This document shows positions 25,895 through 34,492 of a stretch of DNA of 64,000 nt, one piece after another (positions within the stretch are counted from its first letter, which is position 1; each line of letters opens with the position of its first letter). This DNA is from Rhodospirillaceae bacterium (GTDB taxonomy: Bacteria > Pseudomonadota > Alphaproteobacteria > SP197). The DNA is taken from the NCBI GenBank assembly GCA_002722885.1, contig PBNE01000012.1:72052-136051 (forward strand). The letters run 5' to 3'. Under the pieces are notes generated by a model, which did no database searches, was not told the DNA's origin, and saw nothing but the letters and a program-made list of their open reading frames with translations. The translations under genes and the position numbers were made by a program.

Positions 25895-27505
25895 TCAGCC
25901 GGCCGTGCGAGATTCGCGCACCAGGTCAAACGCCTTTTCGCCGATCATGATGGCGGGTGCGTGGGTGTTGCCGTTGGTGACAAACGGCATGATCGCGTTG
26001 TCGGCGACACGTAACCCTTTAAGCCCGCGCACCTTCAGATCAGGGGCCACCACAGCCTGGGGATCGTCAGCCGCACCCATACGGCAGCTTCCCGCAACAT
26101 GGTGGCTGAGAGTCACGGTTCGCCTGATCCAGTCGTTGATCTCATCATCGCTGTTGACGTCGGCGCCGGGATCGAGCTCTGCCTCTCGCCAGGGATCGAA
26201 GGCGGATTGGCCGACAATCTTGCGCATCATGTGAACACCGGTGCGAAACGCCGTGAGATCACGCTCGTCTTCAAGAAAGTTGAAGCCGAACACGGGACGC
26301 GCCCGCGGATCCGATGATCGCAGTTCAAGCCGGCCCCTGCTCTTCACACTGACCAGTTCCATGTAGACGGCAAAGCCTTCAATCGAACCATCGCTGTTGT
26401 CCCTGCCCAAAACGAGGGGCGTGAAGTCGAGCATGGCGTCAGCGAAGGGAAGACCGGGATCGGTCCGCGCATACACGGCAACATCCATGTGGTTTGTTGC
26501 TGCAGCACCTGTACGTTTCAGAAGCCACTCGATGCCTGCAAGCCATTTCAATGGCGGCTTTGTCCAGCGCAGCAAGCTCACCGGTTTGGTGCAGGTGAAG
26601 GCGACACGAACGGCTGGGTGGGTATGCAGGTTCTTGCCGACCCCTGGCAGCTCGTGCTGAACGGGTATCCCGTGAGGCGTCAACGCAGCGGGGTTACCAA
26701 TGCCTGACAACATCAGTAGCTGTGGCGAGGCAATGGCGCCGGCACACAGCAGCACCTCCCGCTTTGCCGTAACCACCTCGCGTCGCCCTCCGATCATCAC
26801 CTCAACGCCGGTCGCGCGCTTGCCGTCAAACACGATGCGCTCGACAGCGGTGTTGCAGCGGATCGTCAGGTTCGGGCGCTTGCGGGCCGGCTCGAGGTAT
26901 CCGCGGTAGACATCACTGCGTTCACCGTTGTCCGTGTTCCGGTAAAGCACGCAGGCGCCATCCTGGATCGGGCCGTTGTAGTTCTCCGTCAGTGGATGTC
27001 CCGCCTGTTGTGCCGCTTCAAGAAAGGCTTCGTTGAGGGGGGAACTGGACGGATTGCCGCGCGTGAGGCCTATTGGGCCTGACTGGCCCATGACCTGATC
27101 GTCCGGCACCGAGGCCCGTTCGATCCGACGGTAGAGTGGCTCGATATCGTCGTACGACCATCCGGTGCAGCCTTCTGCCGCCCAACCGTCATAGACAGCC
27201 GGAGCACCGCGGGTCCACAACATGGAATTGATCGACGACGAACCGCCGATGATTTTGCCCATCTTGTAGGGCAGAACCTGTCCCGACGCGTGCTCTTCAG
27301 GTTTGGCCTTGTAATCCCAGTGGAGTGTTCCGGCCTGATAGAGCCCCAAGACACCTGCCGGCACACGGTTCATCAGTCCCCTGTGATCGGGGCCGGCCTC
27401 AACCACGAGCACACGAATAATTGGGTCCTCAGTCAATCGCGACGCCAGCACACCTCCAGCCGTCCCGCCACCGACAATCACATAGTCGAAGCCCTGTTCA
27501 GACAT
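25895..27505 (-). CDS. GMC-family FAD oxidoreductase (choline-dehydrogenase-like)
   Basis: 536 residues. The ADP-binding motif FDYVIVGGGTAGGVLASRL begins a few residues after the ATG at 27505. Further GMC signatures are GKIIGGSSSINSMLWTRG and EVLLCAGAIASPQLLMLSGI. The C-terminal active-site region HHVAGSCRMG...VVAPDLKVRGLKGLRVADNAIMP has the catalytic His-Asn pair in TNGNTHAPAIMIGEKA. It oxidises a primary or secondary alcohol; homologues act on choline, PEG or alkanols, and the substrate is open. The longer frame to 27631 runs into the decayed FAD remnant and is rejected. Confidence 0.9.
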   Translation of the reverse strand: MSEQGFDYVIVGGGTAGGVLASRLTEDPIIRVLVVEAGPDHRGLMNRVPAGVLGLYQAGTLHWDYKAKPEEHASGQVLPYKMGKIIGGSSSINSMLWTRGAPAVYDGWAAEGCTGWSYDDIEPLYRRIERASVPDDQVMGQSGPIGLTRGNPSSSPLNEAFLEAAQQAGHPLTENYNGPIQDGACVLYRNTDNGERSDVYRGYLEPARKRPNLTIRCNTAVERIVFDGKRATGVEVMIGGRREVVTAKREVLLCAGAIASPQLLMLSGIGNPAALTPHGIPVQHELPGVGKNLHTHPAVRVAFTCTKPVSLLRWTKPPLKWLAGIEWLLKRTGAAATNHMDVAVYARTDPGLPFADAMLDFTPLVLGRDNSDGSIEGFAVYMELVSVKSRGRLELRSSDPRARPVFGFNFLEDERDLTAFRTGVHMMRKIVGQSAFDPWREAELDPGADVNSDDEINDWIRRTVTLSHHVAGSCRMGAADDPQAVVAPDLKVRGLKGLRVADNAIMPFVTNGNTHAPAIMIGEKAFDLVRESRTAG

Positions 27506-27600
27506 CCACCCGCTCCCGCTTGCCCCCTGACAATTGTTGGGGCGTGTGCAGGTTGAAAGCACCGGGCTATGTCGACAAGTGAAAACTCGTCCGAATTGCC

Positions 27601-27681
27601 TCAGGCCCGCATGGCTGCGGTCCGCGCGCACACCAGGGCTGCGAAACTGCCCCCGACAATCACCAGATCAAAATCAGGCAT
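27601..27681 (-). pseudogene. N-terminal stub of an FAD-dependent oxidoreductase
   Basis: A 26-codon frame reading PDFDLVIVGGSFAALVCART then AAMRA-stop. This is the dinucleotide-binding beta-alpha start of a geranylgeranyl-reductase or tryptophan-halogenase-like flavoprotein (pattern DxVIVGxSxAG). The rest of the gene is missing. It lies 95 bases upstream of the GMC gene on the same strand, but the fold segment is different, so it is a relic of another enzyme rather than a duplicated GMC start. Confidence 0.5.
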
Positions 27682-27793
27682 AATCTATCTTACCATGGTC
27701 TGAGACGGTGCTAGCGGTGTTCCGTGGCCGAAATACGGCCTTCGCCACGGATGACGTTGCCTTCACAGTCCTGAACCGTTAAGCGTCCTGCAC

Positions 27794-29512
27794 ATGCTGA
27801 CCCTTGGACTTCATCCCGGCTATCACGATGCTTCAGCCTGTCTGTTTGATGGCTACAAGCTCTTGGCGGCCGTGTCGCGCGAACGCCTGACCCGCCAGAA
27901 GGGTGACGGCCGTGGCGATGTGCCCGACGACTGCGTAGACGAGGTTCTCGCGATTGCAGGTGCTTCACGCAAAGACGTCAGTACCATCGCCTCGACCCGG
28001 TCAGCGCTCAGGCAGAGTTGTTACTCACACTTCAAGGGTCGCCGCGCCGTGGAGGGACGCATCCGCGAGGCTCTCGGACGCGAAAAGCTCCGCTTCCTTG
28101 CTCTTGAGATGGCGCGTGCCCGCACCCTTGACCCTCTTGCCATAATCGACCGGGAACGTTTCCTGGCAGCCCACGGGTTCGACGCTGCGGCGACACTCCA
28201 TTTCGCCAATCATCACCGCTGCCATGCGCTTCCCACGCTGTTCTTCACTGACTGGGATGATGCCCTGCTCTACACAGCCGATGGCGGCGGCGACAACGTT
28301 CAATACTCCATGCACGCCTTTCGCGACGGGTCACTGGAGACCCTTTATGGCGACGACGAGGATCTCCTGGTGGACAACCGCGTCGACAGCCTGGGCATGG
28401 CCTATGGTTTCTGCACTCAGGCGCTGGGCTGGAAGATGAATCGCCATGAAGGAAAACTGACCGGCCTGGCCGCGCTGGGCGAGCCGAGCCAGTTTGCCGC
28501 GATGCGGAAACATTTCATGGTCACAGAGACCGGCGAGATCCTCTCGGACTTCAAAAGCTACAGCGCTATGAAAGCCTTCCTCTTCGGGTTGGCCGAAACC
28601 TCGAGCCGTGAAGATGTTGCTGCTTCGGTCCAGGCCCTGCTCGAAGAAACAATCCTCGCATCCGTGCAGATCATGTTGCGCCGCTGTGGCGCCACGAAGC
28701 TGGGGCTTGCAGGCGGCGTGTTTGCGAATGTCCGTCTGAACCGTTTGCTCGCTGAAGACACCGATGTGGACGAGGTGTTCGTGTTCCCGGCCATGGGCGA
28801 TGACGGGCTCAGCGTTGGCGCCTGCCTCGACGCTCTTGCGGAACGAGACGGGATGCCGTCCTGGCTCGAACAGCGCCATCGCCTGGATGATCTCTATCTA
28901 GGCCGCGATCACACCGGTGACATCGATGTGGTGCTGGGCAACGGACACAACATCACCCGGCATGACGGCAACCCCGCGGACCTTGCCGTCGCCCGCATCA
29001 GCAGCGGTGAGGCCGGCGCGATCTACAGCCGGCGCATGGAGTTCGGGCCCCGAGCCCTGGGCGCAAGGACGATCCTGGGAAGCCCGGCCGATCACGCGAT
29101 CAACGACACACTGAATCAGCGGCTCGAACGCAGCGAGTTCATGCCCTTCGCGCCGGTCGTCCGCGAGGAACGGGCATCAGAAGTCTTCGAGATATCCTCG
29201 CTGAACGCTTATGCTGCGCGCTTCATGACCATCACCTGTGCCGTGCGGCCGGAATGGAAGGACAGGATTCCGGCGGTCGTTCATTTTGACGACACAGCCC
29301 GGCCACAAATCGTACGGCGCGACGACAACCCGCTCTATCACGACATTCTGGAAGCCTTTGAACGGGAATCCGGGCTGCCGGTGCTGATCAACACATCGTT
29401 CAATGTGCACGAGGAACCCATCGTCGATACGCCGCAACAGTGCTTGAAAGCACTCAACGACAACCGCATCGACTTCGTGGTTACAGACAAGGCGCTCTAT
29501 TCCCTCGCGTGA
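27794..29512 (+). CDS. NodU/CmcH-family carbamoyltransferase
   Basis: 572 residues. The N-terminal ASKHA-type domain begins LTLGLHPGYHDASACLFDG and contains NHHRCHALPTLFFTDWDDAL and LYTADGGGDNVQYS. The C-terminal YrdC-like part has MEFGPRALGARTILGSPAD, MPFAPVVREER and PVLINTSFNVHEEPIVDTPQ. These enzymes transfer carbamoyl from carbamoyl phosphate, through carbamoyl-AMP, to hydroxyl groups of sugars, antibiotics or lipids. No biosynthetic partners flank it, so the acceptor is unknown. The ATG at 27794 fits the family start. Confidence 0.9.
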   Translation: MLTLGLHPGYHDASACLFDGYKLLAAVSRERLTRQKGDGRGDVPDDCVDEVLAIAGASRKDVSTIASTRSALRQSCYSHFKGRRAVEGRIREALGREKLRFLALEMARARTLDPLAIIDRERFLAAHGFDAAATLHFANHHRCHALPTLFFTDWDDALLYTADGGGDNVQYSMHAFRDGSLETLYGDDEDLLVDNRVDSLGMAYGFCTQALGWKMNRHEGKLTGLAALGEPSQFAAMRKHFMVTETGEILSDFKSYSAMKAFLFGLAETSSREDVAASVQALLEETILASVQIMLRRCGATKLGLAGGVFANVRLNRLLAEDTDVDEVFVFPAMGDDGLSVGACLDALAERDGMPSWLEQRHRLDDLYLGRDHTGDIDVVLGNGHNITRHDGNPADLAVARISSGEAGAIYSRRMEFGPRALGARTILGSPADHAINDTLNQRLERSEFMPFAPVVREERASEVFEISSLNAYAARFMTITCAVRPEWKDRIPAVVHFDDTARPQIVRRDDNPLYHDILEAFERESGLPVLINTSFNVHEEPIVDTPQQCLKALNDNRIDFVVTDKALYSLA

Positions 29513-29563
29513 GTCCGTTGACGAGCGTGGGGCGCATCCCTATAAGCCGGATTCTATCACTGA

Positions 29564-29639
29564 TCCGCGATAGCTCAGTTGGTAGAGCAGCTGGCTGTTA
29601 ACCAGCGGGTCGTAGGTTCGAGTCCTACTCGCGGAGCCA
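29564..29639 (+). tRNA. tRNA-Asn (GTT)
   Basis: 76-nt cloverleaf: acceptor TCCGCGA with TCGCGGA, D arm AGCTCAGTTGGTAGAGC, anticodon loop CTGTTAA with anticodon GTT, T arm GGTTCGAGTCC, encoded CCA. A strong terminator hairpin follows within ten bases. Confidence 0.96.
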
Positions 29640-29646
29640 ATTTTCC

Positions 29647-29684
29647 AGAAGGCCGTGCCCCAGGGTGCGGCCTTCTGTCGTTTT
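29647..29684 (+). terminator. Rho-independent terminator of tRNA-Asn
   Basis: AGAAGGCCGTGCCC (29647-29660) pairs with GGGTGCGGCCTTCT (29663-29676), a 14-bp stem with two G-T pairs and a two-base loop, followed by GTCGTTTT. Confidence 0.8.
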
Positions 29685-29756
29685 CGCATTGCCGCCCTTC
29701 CCAAGCCTGCAGACACTTTGCACAATGTTCCGCACAGTTCGGGCGAAAGGGTGCCG

Positions 29757-30581
29757 ATGGCCGACAAGGATTTCCAGAACGCGATTGCCGCACGCTACGA
29801 CGCACCGATGTATCGCGCGATGCTGGAGGTCTGGAGTGACCAGATCCACCCCGGCCTTTTCGAGAACGACGACGATACGCTCTATGACGCTTCGGTGCGG
29901 GCTACGCGCAGACTGGCTGAACTTGCCGCCATCGACGCAGGAAGCAACGTGCTGGAAACAGCCTGCGGTGTGGGTGGAACGGCGCGGTTTCTGGCAGGTG
30001 ACTTGGGATGCACAGTCACCGCGACCAATATATCCCGCGGTCAGCTTGAGACCGCGTCTGATTTGACCGAAGGCAAGCCCGGCGCCGACCGCATCGGCTA
30101 CGAGTTTGCCAATTTCGAAGAGCTTCCTTTCAGCGACGAAAGCTTCGATGCCTACTGGTGCCAGGACGCTCTTCTCTATTCGATCGCACGTGATTCGGCG
30201 CTGGCTGAAGCCGCACGGGTCGTGAAACCCGGCGGCGCTGCCGCCATTTCGGATCTCACCATTGTGGGCACCCCGCAGGGCGAGGCTGCCGAGCTGATGG
30301 AACGGATTACCAAGGCTGGGTTCTGGTCACTGGACCAGTATGCGGCAGCCTTCGAAACCGCAGGATTCGAAGTCACGGCCACGGAGGACTGGAGCCATCA
30401 CCTGTTGCGCTCGTTCCGGCTGATCCTGCATGACATGATCGACAAGCGCGACACGCTGGCGGCCATCGCCGGCGACGAGGAAACCGATACGACGATCGCC
30501 CGCTATCACCAGTGGTGCGCAGGGTGTGAAACCGGCCATCTCGGCTGGGGTGCGGTCGTCGGCAGGAAGAAGAAAGGCTGA
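29757..30581 (+). CDS. Class I SAM-dependent methyltransferase
   Basis: 274 residues. SAM-binding motif I is NVLETACGVGGTARFLAGDL, followed by TVTATNISRGQLETAS and the acidic motif FSDESFDAYWCQDALLYS, then VVKPGGAAAISDLT. The overall pattern, with YDAPMYRAMLEVWSDQIHPG at the start, resembles the glycine/sarcosine and phosphoethanolamine N-methyltransferase group. The ATG at 29757 has GAAAGGG upstream; the longer frame to 29655 would overlap the terminator. It is followed after 4 bases by a choline-kinase-like gene and then nitrile hydratase genes. A choline-type or other N-methyl substrate is plausible but not shown. Confidence 0.82.
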   Translation: MADKDFQNAIAARYDAPMYRAMLEVWSDQIHPGLFENDDDTLYDASVRATRRLAELAAIDAGSNVLETACGVGGTARFLAGDLGCTVTATNISRGQLETASDLTEGKPGADRIGYEFANFEELPFSDESFDAYWCQDALLYSIARDSALAEAARVVKPGGAAAISDLTIVGTPQGEAAELMERITKAGFWSLDQYAAAFETAGFEVTATEDWSHHLLRSFRLILHDMIDKRDTLAAIAGDEETDTTIARYHQWCAGCETGHLGWGAVVGRKKKG

Positions 30582-30585
30582 TTGC

Positions 30586-31524
30586 ATGGAAACGACTGCT
30601 GACGATCTCGTGACCACCAAAGCCGCCATGGCGACGGTACCGTTGCTGGCAAGACACGATGTCGAAGCCTGCACCATCGAGCGGCTCTACGGTCTGACCA
30701 ACCGTGTCTATCGGGTTGACACGCCCGACGGCAGTTACTGCCTACGCGTTCCCGGTGTCGGAACCGAGGGGTTCATCGACCGCAGCGTCGAGAAGGTGAA
30801 CGCCGCAGCCGCGGCTCGGGCGGGCGTGAGCCCCGAAGTCCTGCACTACGGCGACGACGCCGTGATGGTGACGCCCTTTCTTGGTGACACTACCACCATG
30901 TCGCCTGCCCTCCTCCAAAGCACGCCAGGTGCCGCGACCCGGGCCGGCAAGGCGTTTCATAAACTCCATACCTCGGGCGAGACCTTCGATTTCCGGTTTG
31001 AACTGTTCGCTATGATCGACGACTACCTCGTTCACCTCGACAAGCTCGGTGTGACCGAATTCCCTGAGGGCTATCACGACCTGGTTCAGCAGGCCGGAGC
31101 CATGCGGGATGCGCTCTCGTCGCACGATCTGCCGCTGGCCGCCTGTCACTGCGATCCCATGTGTGAAAACATGCTGGATGACGGCAACACGATGTGGATT
31201 ATCGACTGGGAATATTCGGGCATGAACGATCCGATGTGGGATCTCGGCGACTTCTCGGTCGAGGCCGGATTCGACGACGCTAAGGACAGCGAGATGATGA
31301 CCGCCTACTTCGGTCGCAGCCCGACTGCCTTCGAGCAGGGCCGCATGGTGCTCTATAAGGCGTTGTGTGATTTGCTCTGGACGCTCTGGGGTCTGATCCA
31401 GCACGCCAATAAGAATCCGGCCGAAGACTTCTGGGCCTATTCCGAAGAGCGGTTTGCGCGCTGCAAGGCGCTGATGAGCAAACCGGGCTTCGGTGATCAC
31501 ATTGCCGCGGTGAAAGCCGGGTGA
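30586..31524 (+). CDS. Choline-kinase-like phosphotransferase (APH fold)
   Basis: 312 residues. The N-lobe has [20 protein letters not shown], and the C-lobe holds the catalytic loop [12 protein letters not shown] (HxDxxxxN with Asp and Asn) and the metal motif [20 protein letters not shown]. The IDWEYSG..P.DLG pattern is that of choline/ethanolamine kinases and LicA. It lies between a methyltransferase and nitrile hydratase alpha, with 4- and 8-base gaps, so the three are probably co-transcribed. It would phosphorylate a small amino-alcohol; no cytidylyltransferase partner is nearby. Confidence 0.83.
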   Translation: METTADDLVTTKAAMATVPLLARHDVEACTIERLYGLTNRVYRVDTPDGSYCLRVPGVGTEGFIDRSVEKVNAAAAARAGVSPEVLHYGDDAVMVTPFLGDTTTMSPALLQSTPGAATRAGKAFHKLHTSGETFDFRFELFAMIDDYLVHLDKLGVTEFPEGYHDLVQQAGAMRDALSSHDLPLAACHCDPMCENMLDDGNTMWIIDWEYSGMNDPMWDLGDFSVEAGFDDAKDSEMMTAYFGRSPTAFEQGRMVLYKALCDLLWTLWGLIQHANKNPAEDFWAYSEERFARCKALMSKPGFGDHIAAVKAG

Positions 31525-31532
31525 AGCTGACC

Positions 31533-32123
31533 ATGGCCGGCCATAAACACAACGAACCGGAATCCGACATCGTCCTGAGGGTCAAGGCGATGGAGCAGTT
31601 GCTGACCGAAAAGGGCATCGTGGATCCGGCCCAGATCGATCTTGTGGTTGACTACTTTGAGACCAAGGTTGGCCCGCGCAACGGTGCAAGGGTTGTGGCC
31701 CGCGCCTGGTCGGACCCCGACTACAAGACGCGCCTCCTCGAGAACGCCTCTCCGGCCATTGCCGAACTGGGCTTTGCCGGGATGCAGGGCGAAGACATGG
31801 TGGTGCTGGAAAACACGCCCGGGGTTCACAATGTGGTCGTCTGCACCCTGTGTTCCTGTTACCCGTGGCCCGTGCTCGGGCTGCCGCCGAACTGGTACAA
31901 GAGCCCGCCCTACCGTGCCCGCGTTGTCCGCGAGCCCCGTGCCGTGCTTGAGGAGTTCGGCATGGCGGTCGGCGATGATGTCGAGGTCCGTGTCTGGGAT
32001 TCCAGTGCCGAGCTTCGCTACATGGTTCTGCCCATGCAGCCCGCAGGCACAGAAGGCATGGATGAAGACGATCTGGCCAGTGTGGTGACGCGCAACGGCA
32101 TGATCGGCGTGGCACCGGTCTAG
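31533..32123 (+). CDS. nthA: Nitrile hydratase alpha subunit, cobalt type
   Basis: 196 residues. The metal claw [20 protein letters not shown] has Thr between the first two ligands (CTLCSC), the signature of cobalt rather than iron enzymes; both inner Cys are normally oxidised to sulfenate/sulfinate. N-terminal helices ([20 protein letters not shown]) and the C-terminal [16 protein letters not shown] are standard. With the beta chain it hydrates nitriles to amides. The ATG at 31533 is preferred to the GTG at 31521 that overlaps the previous stop. No amidase for the next step lies close by. Confidence 0.93.
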   Translation: MAGHKHNEPESDIVLRVKAMEQLLTEKGIVDPAQIDLVVDYFETKVGPRNGARVVARAWSDPDYKTRLLENASPAIAELGFAGMQGEDMVVLENTPGVHNVVVCTLCSCYPWPVLGLPPNWYKSPPYRARVVREPRAVLEEFGMAVGDDVEVRVWDSSAELRYMVLPMQPAGTEGMDEDDLASVVTRNGMIGVAPV

Positions 32124-32133
32124 GGAGCAAGCC

Positions 32134-32454
32134 ATGGACGGACCCCACGATATCGGCGGCATGCACGGCTTCGGCCCGATTCCGATCGAGGAAAACGAGC
32201 CGATCTTTCACGGCGAGTGGGAAAAGCGCGCGTTCGGCATTGAGTTTTTCACCAACGCCCGGATCGGGGTGAACGGTGACCAGTTCCGCTATGCCAACGA
32301 GCGCCTGCCCGCTGATCTTTATCTCAGCGTGCTCTACTATGAGAAATGGATGCTGGCTTTGCAGATCCTACTTGAGGAAACCGGCGTCCTGACACAAGCA
32401 GAAATCGAGGTTCGCATGGCCAAGATACAATCCGGGGAACAGGACGTTGGGTGA
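32134..32454 (+). CDS. nthB: Nitrile hydratase beta subunit, N-terminal part
   Basis: 106 residues. It opens DGPHDIGGMHGFGPIPIEEN and has NEPIFHGEWEKRAFGIEF and the YYEKWMLALQILLEE helix, all from the first half of beta subunits. It stops at TGA 32452-32454, while the second half of the protein is encoded in the next frame starting inside it. The last residues (QDVG) flow directly into the second half if one G of the GGG at 32449-32451 is removed. It is therefore either a natural split, as in thiocyanate hydrolase and toyocamycin nitrile hydratase, or a one-base frameshift. Confidence 0.85.
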   Translation: MDGPHDIGGMHGFGPIPIEENEPIFHGEWEKRAFGIEFFTNARIGVNGDQFRYANERLPADLYLSVLYYEKWMLALQILLEETGVLTQAEIEVRMAKIQSGEQDVG

Positions 32455-32800
32455 ACTCACAGCAGAACGCCTGGCCGAGATCATCTGGAACGGCAAGAGC
32501 CACCGCCGCGAAGGCGACGGTGGTGCAGCCCGCTTTGCGGAAGGCGACACGGTACGGACCACAAACAACCATCCTGGCGGACACACCCGCCTGCCCCGCT
32601 ACGCCATGGGCCGAACAGGCACGATCGTGAAGAACCACGGAATCTTCGGCTTTCCCGATACCAACGCACGTGGCGAAGGAGAGCAGCCACAGCACTGCTA
32701 TGCCGTGTGCTTCGAAGGAACCGAGCTTTGGGGCAGCGCCGCACACGCGCGCGATGCCGTCGTGCTGGACCTCTTTGACAGTTACCTGGAAGCGCCGTGA
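32447..32800 (+). CDS. Nitrile hydratase beta subunit, C-terminal part
   Basis: The SH3-like barrel half of the beta chain: ARFAEGDTVRTTNNHPGGHT, RLPRYAMGRTGTIVKNHGIF, GFPDTNARGEGEQPQHCYAV and the C-terminal VLDLFDSYLEAP, all hallmark residues. It could start at the TTG 32447, which overlaps the previous frame by 8 bases (coupled translation), but no independent ATG or ribosome site exists, which favours a frameshifted single gene. If real as two chains, the enzyme would be alpha plus two beta parts. The stop overlaps the accessory gene start (GTGA). Confidence 0.8.
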   Translation: MGELTAERLAEIIWNGKSHRREGDGGAARFAEGDTVRTTNNHPGGHTRLPRYAMGRTGTIVKNHGIFGFPDTNARGEGEQPQHCYAVCFEGTELWGSAAHARDAVVLDLFDSYLEAP

Positions 32801-33168
32801 CCGACCAACCGACACCGCCGCCGCAGGCGATCCTCGATATGCTGCCGGACGACGGTGACGGCCCGGTGTTTCAGGAACCATGGCAAGCGCGCATCTTTGC
32901 CCTGATCTCCACGATGTACATGGACGGCCGTTACGCCTGGGACGACTTCAAAGATCTGCTGATCGATGAGATTCAAAGCCATGGCGCGAATGACGGCATG
33001 GACTATTACGAGCGTTGGCTCGCGGCGGCAGAACGTCTGGTGACGGCCAAGGGCATAGCCGAAGACAGCGATCTCGCAGAGCGCAAGGAGCACCTCGCCC
33101 ACCATCCGCCGCACCCCACGACATCGGAACCCGGTCCCATCGCGGTCGATCCCGCGCGCAAAGCGTGA
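32797..33168 (+). CDS. Nitrile hydratase accessory/activator protein
   Basis: 123 residues related to the beta subunit N-terminus: PVFQEPWQARIFALISTMYM, YAWDDFKDLLIDEIQ and YYERWLAAAERLVTAKGI. Such proteins bind the alpha chain and help insert cobalt and oxidise the Cys ligands. The GTG start at 32797 overlaps the beta stop by four bases, as expected for a coupled operon gene. A Pro/His-rich tail (HLAHHPPHPTT) follows the conserved domain. Confidence 0.83.
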   Translation: MTDQPTPPPQAILDMLPDDGDGPVFQEPWQARIFALISTMYMDGRYAWDDFKDLLIDEIQSHGANDGMDYYERWLAAAERLVTAKGIAEDSDLAERKEHLAHHPPHPTTSEPGPIAVDPARKA

Positions 33169-33245
33169 ACACGTCTGCCACGAAAGCGCGTGACGACGAC
33201 CTGCGGCGGCATGTCGCAGCACATCGCACAGGTGAACAGTAGTAG

Positions 33246-34435
33246 GTGGACGAGCTGATGGCTCGTCTGGTGCCCGATCAGGATGATCCAAACGCGCATC
33301 GCCGCGTCTCTGTCGCTCTGATGCAGGCGGGCCTGATCCTGCTTGCGATCAATGCTCAGGTTGTTAGTGTCAACGCCGGGGCGCGTCTCGACAGACGGCT
33401 TGCCGACGACAAGAATCTGCTGGTCGCCATGATCCTGATGCGTGGCGATGCCCGTGGCGGCACCACGTTTGCGGAGCGCATCGCTCGCGAATGGCCCGAC
33501 TACGTTCCCGGCTGAGTCAATCTCGCCTACGCGCTGACACAGGTCGGACGTATCGAGGACGCCACAACGTCCTATCGCCGTGTTCTGGAGTTTCAGCCCG
33601 GCGATCTCAATGCCACCGACGGTCTTGCCCGCTCTGTCGGATCACTCGGACAGCACGATGAATTTGTTGTTCTGGGCCGGCAGTCGCTGGAAGTGAAGGA
33701 CAAGGCCGCGGCGAAGCTCAAGCGAATCTGGAAGATACCGTCGAAGCCCCCCCGTCGACGCATATCATTGCCTACAGCCTTTGGGGTGACAGCCCCCGTT
33801 ACACCCGCACAGCCCATCGCAATGTCGGTGTCGTCCGAGACATCTACCCAGGCTGGAGCTGCCGCATCTATCACCACGACACGGTTCCGATCGACGTGTT
33901 GACGGACCTTAAGTCCGCTGGGGCGCAGCTCGTTCAGGTCGCCCAGCGCCATGTCGGCATGGAAGGGCTGATGTGACGCTTTCTTGTCGCCGATGATCCC
34001 GGTGTCCATCGTTTTCTGGTGCGTGACGCCGACATACTGCTCACCGTACAGGAGCGTGTCGCAGTCGATGACTGGATGGCGTCGGACAAGCCATTTTATG
34101 TGTTGCGCGACTGGTAGAGCCATGCCGATCTGATGCTGGCCGGCCTGTGGGACGGCACCGACGGACTGCTCAAAGGCATGCAGAAGCAGATCAACATCTT
34201 CTTCACCAGCAGAAACACGATCGACCGCAAGGTTGACCAGATATTCCTGGGCGAAATCGTCTGGCCATCGATCCGCAAGGCCTGCCTCAGCCACAACGAC
34301 TACTTCGACTGTTTCGATGCCCGTCCCTACTCGCCTTACGGCCATCTCCCAAGAGGCCACCACATCGGCATGAATGTCAACGTCTTACCCGAAAGAGAAC
34401 GAGTACCTGGCCTCCAGGCCCAGGCGCCGGCTTAA
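33246..34435 (+). pseudogene. TPR-repeat/glycosyltransferase-like gene, multiply disrupted
   Basis: The first part (33246-33515) ends in TGA at 33513, and the same frame continues VNLAYALTQVGRIEDATTSY with a TPR. Near 33725 the frame shifts to HIIAYSLWGDSPRYTRTAHR, NVGVVRDIYPGWSCRIYHHD, then TGA at 33974 in place of a Trp (GLM-stop-RFLVADDP), TAG at 34115 in place of Tyr (RDW-stop-SHADL), and finally DYFDCFDARPYSPYG. This layout (TPRs, then a YSLWG...YPGW...RDADxxxTxRE domain) is a known bacterial family of uncharacterised glycosyltransferase-like proteins. Three stops and a frameshift mean it is dead. Confidence 0.82.
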
Positions 34436-34492
34436 AGGGACGTAGACGCCGAGTGAGGTGCGTGAAACGATGCGCGCATGGAGGGTATTGTA

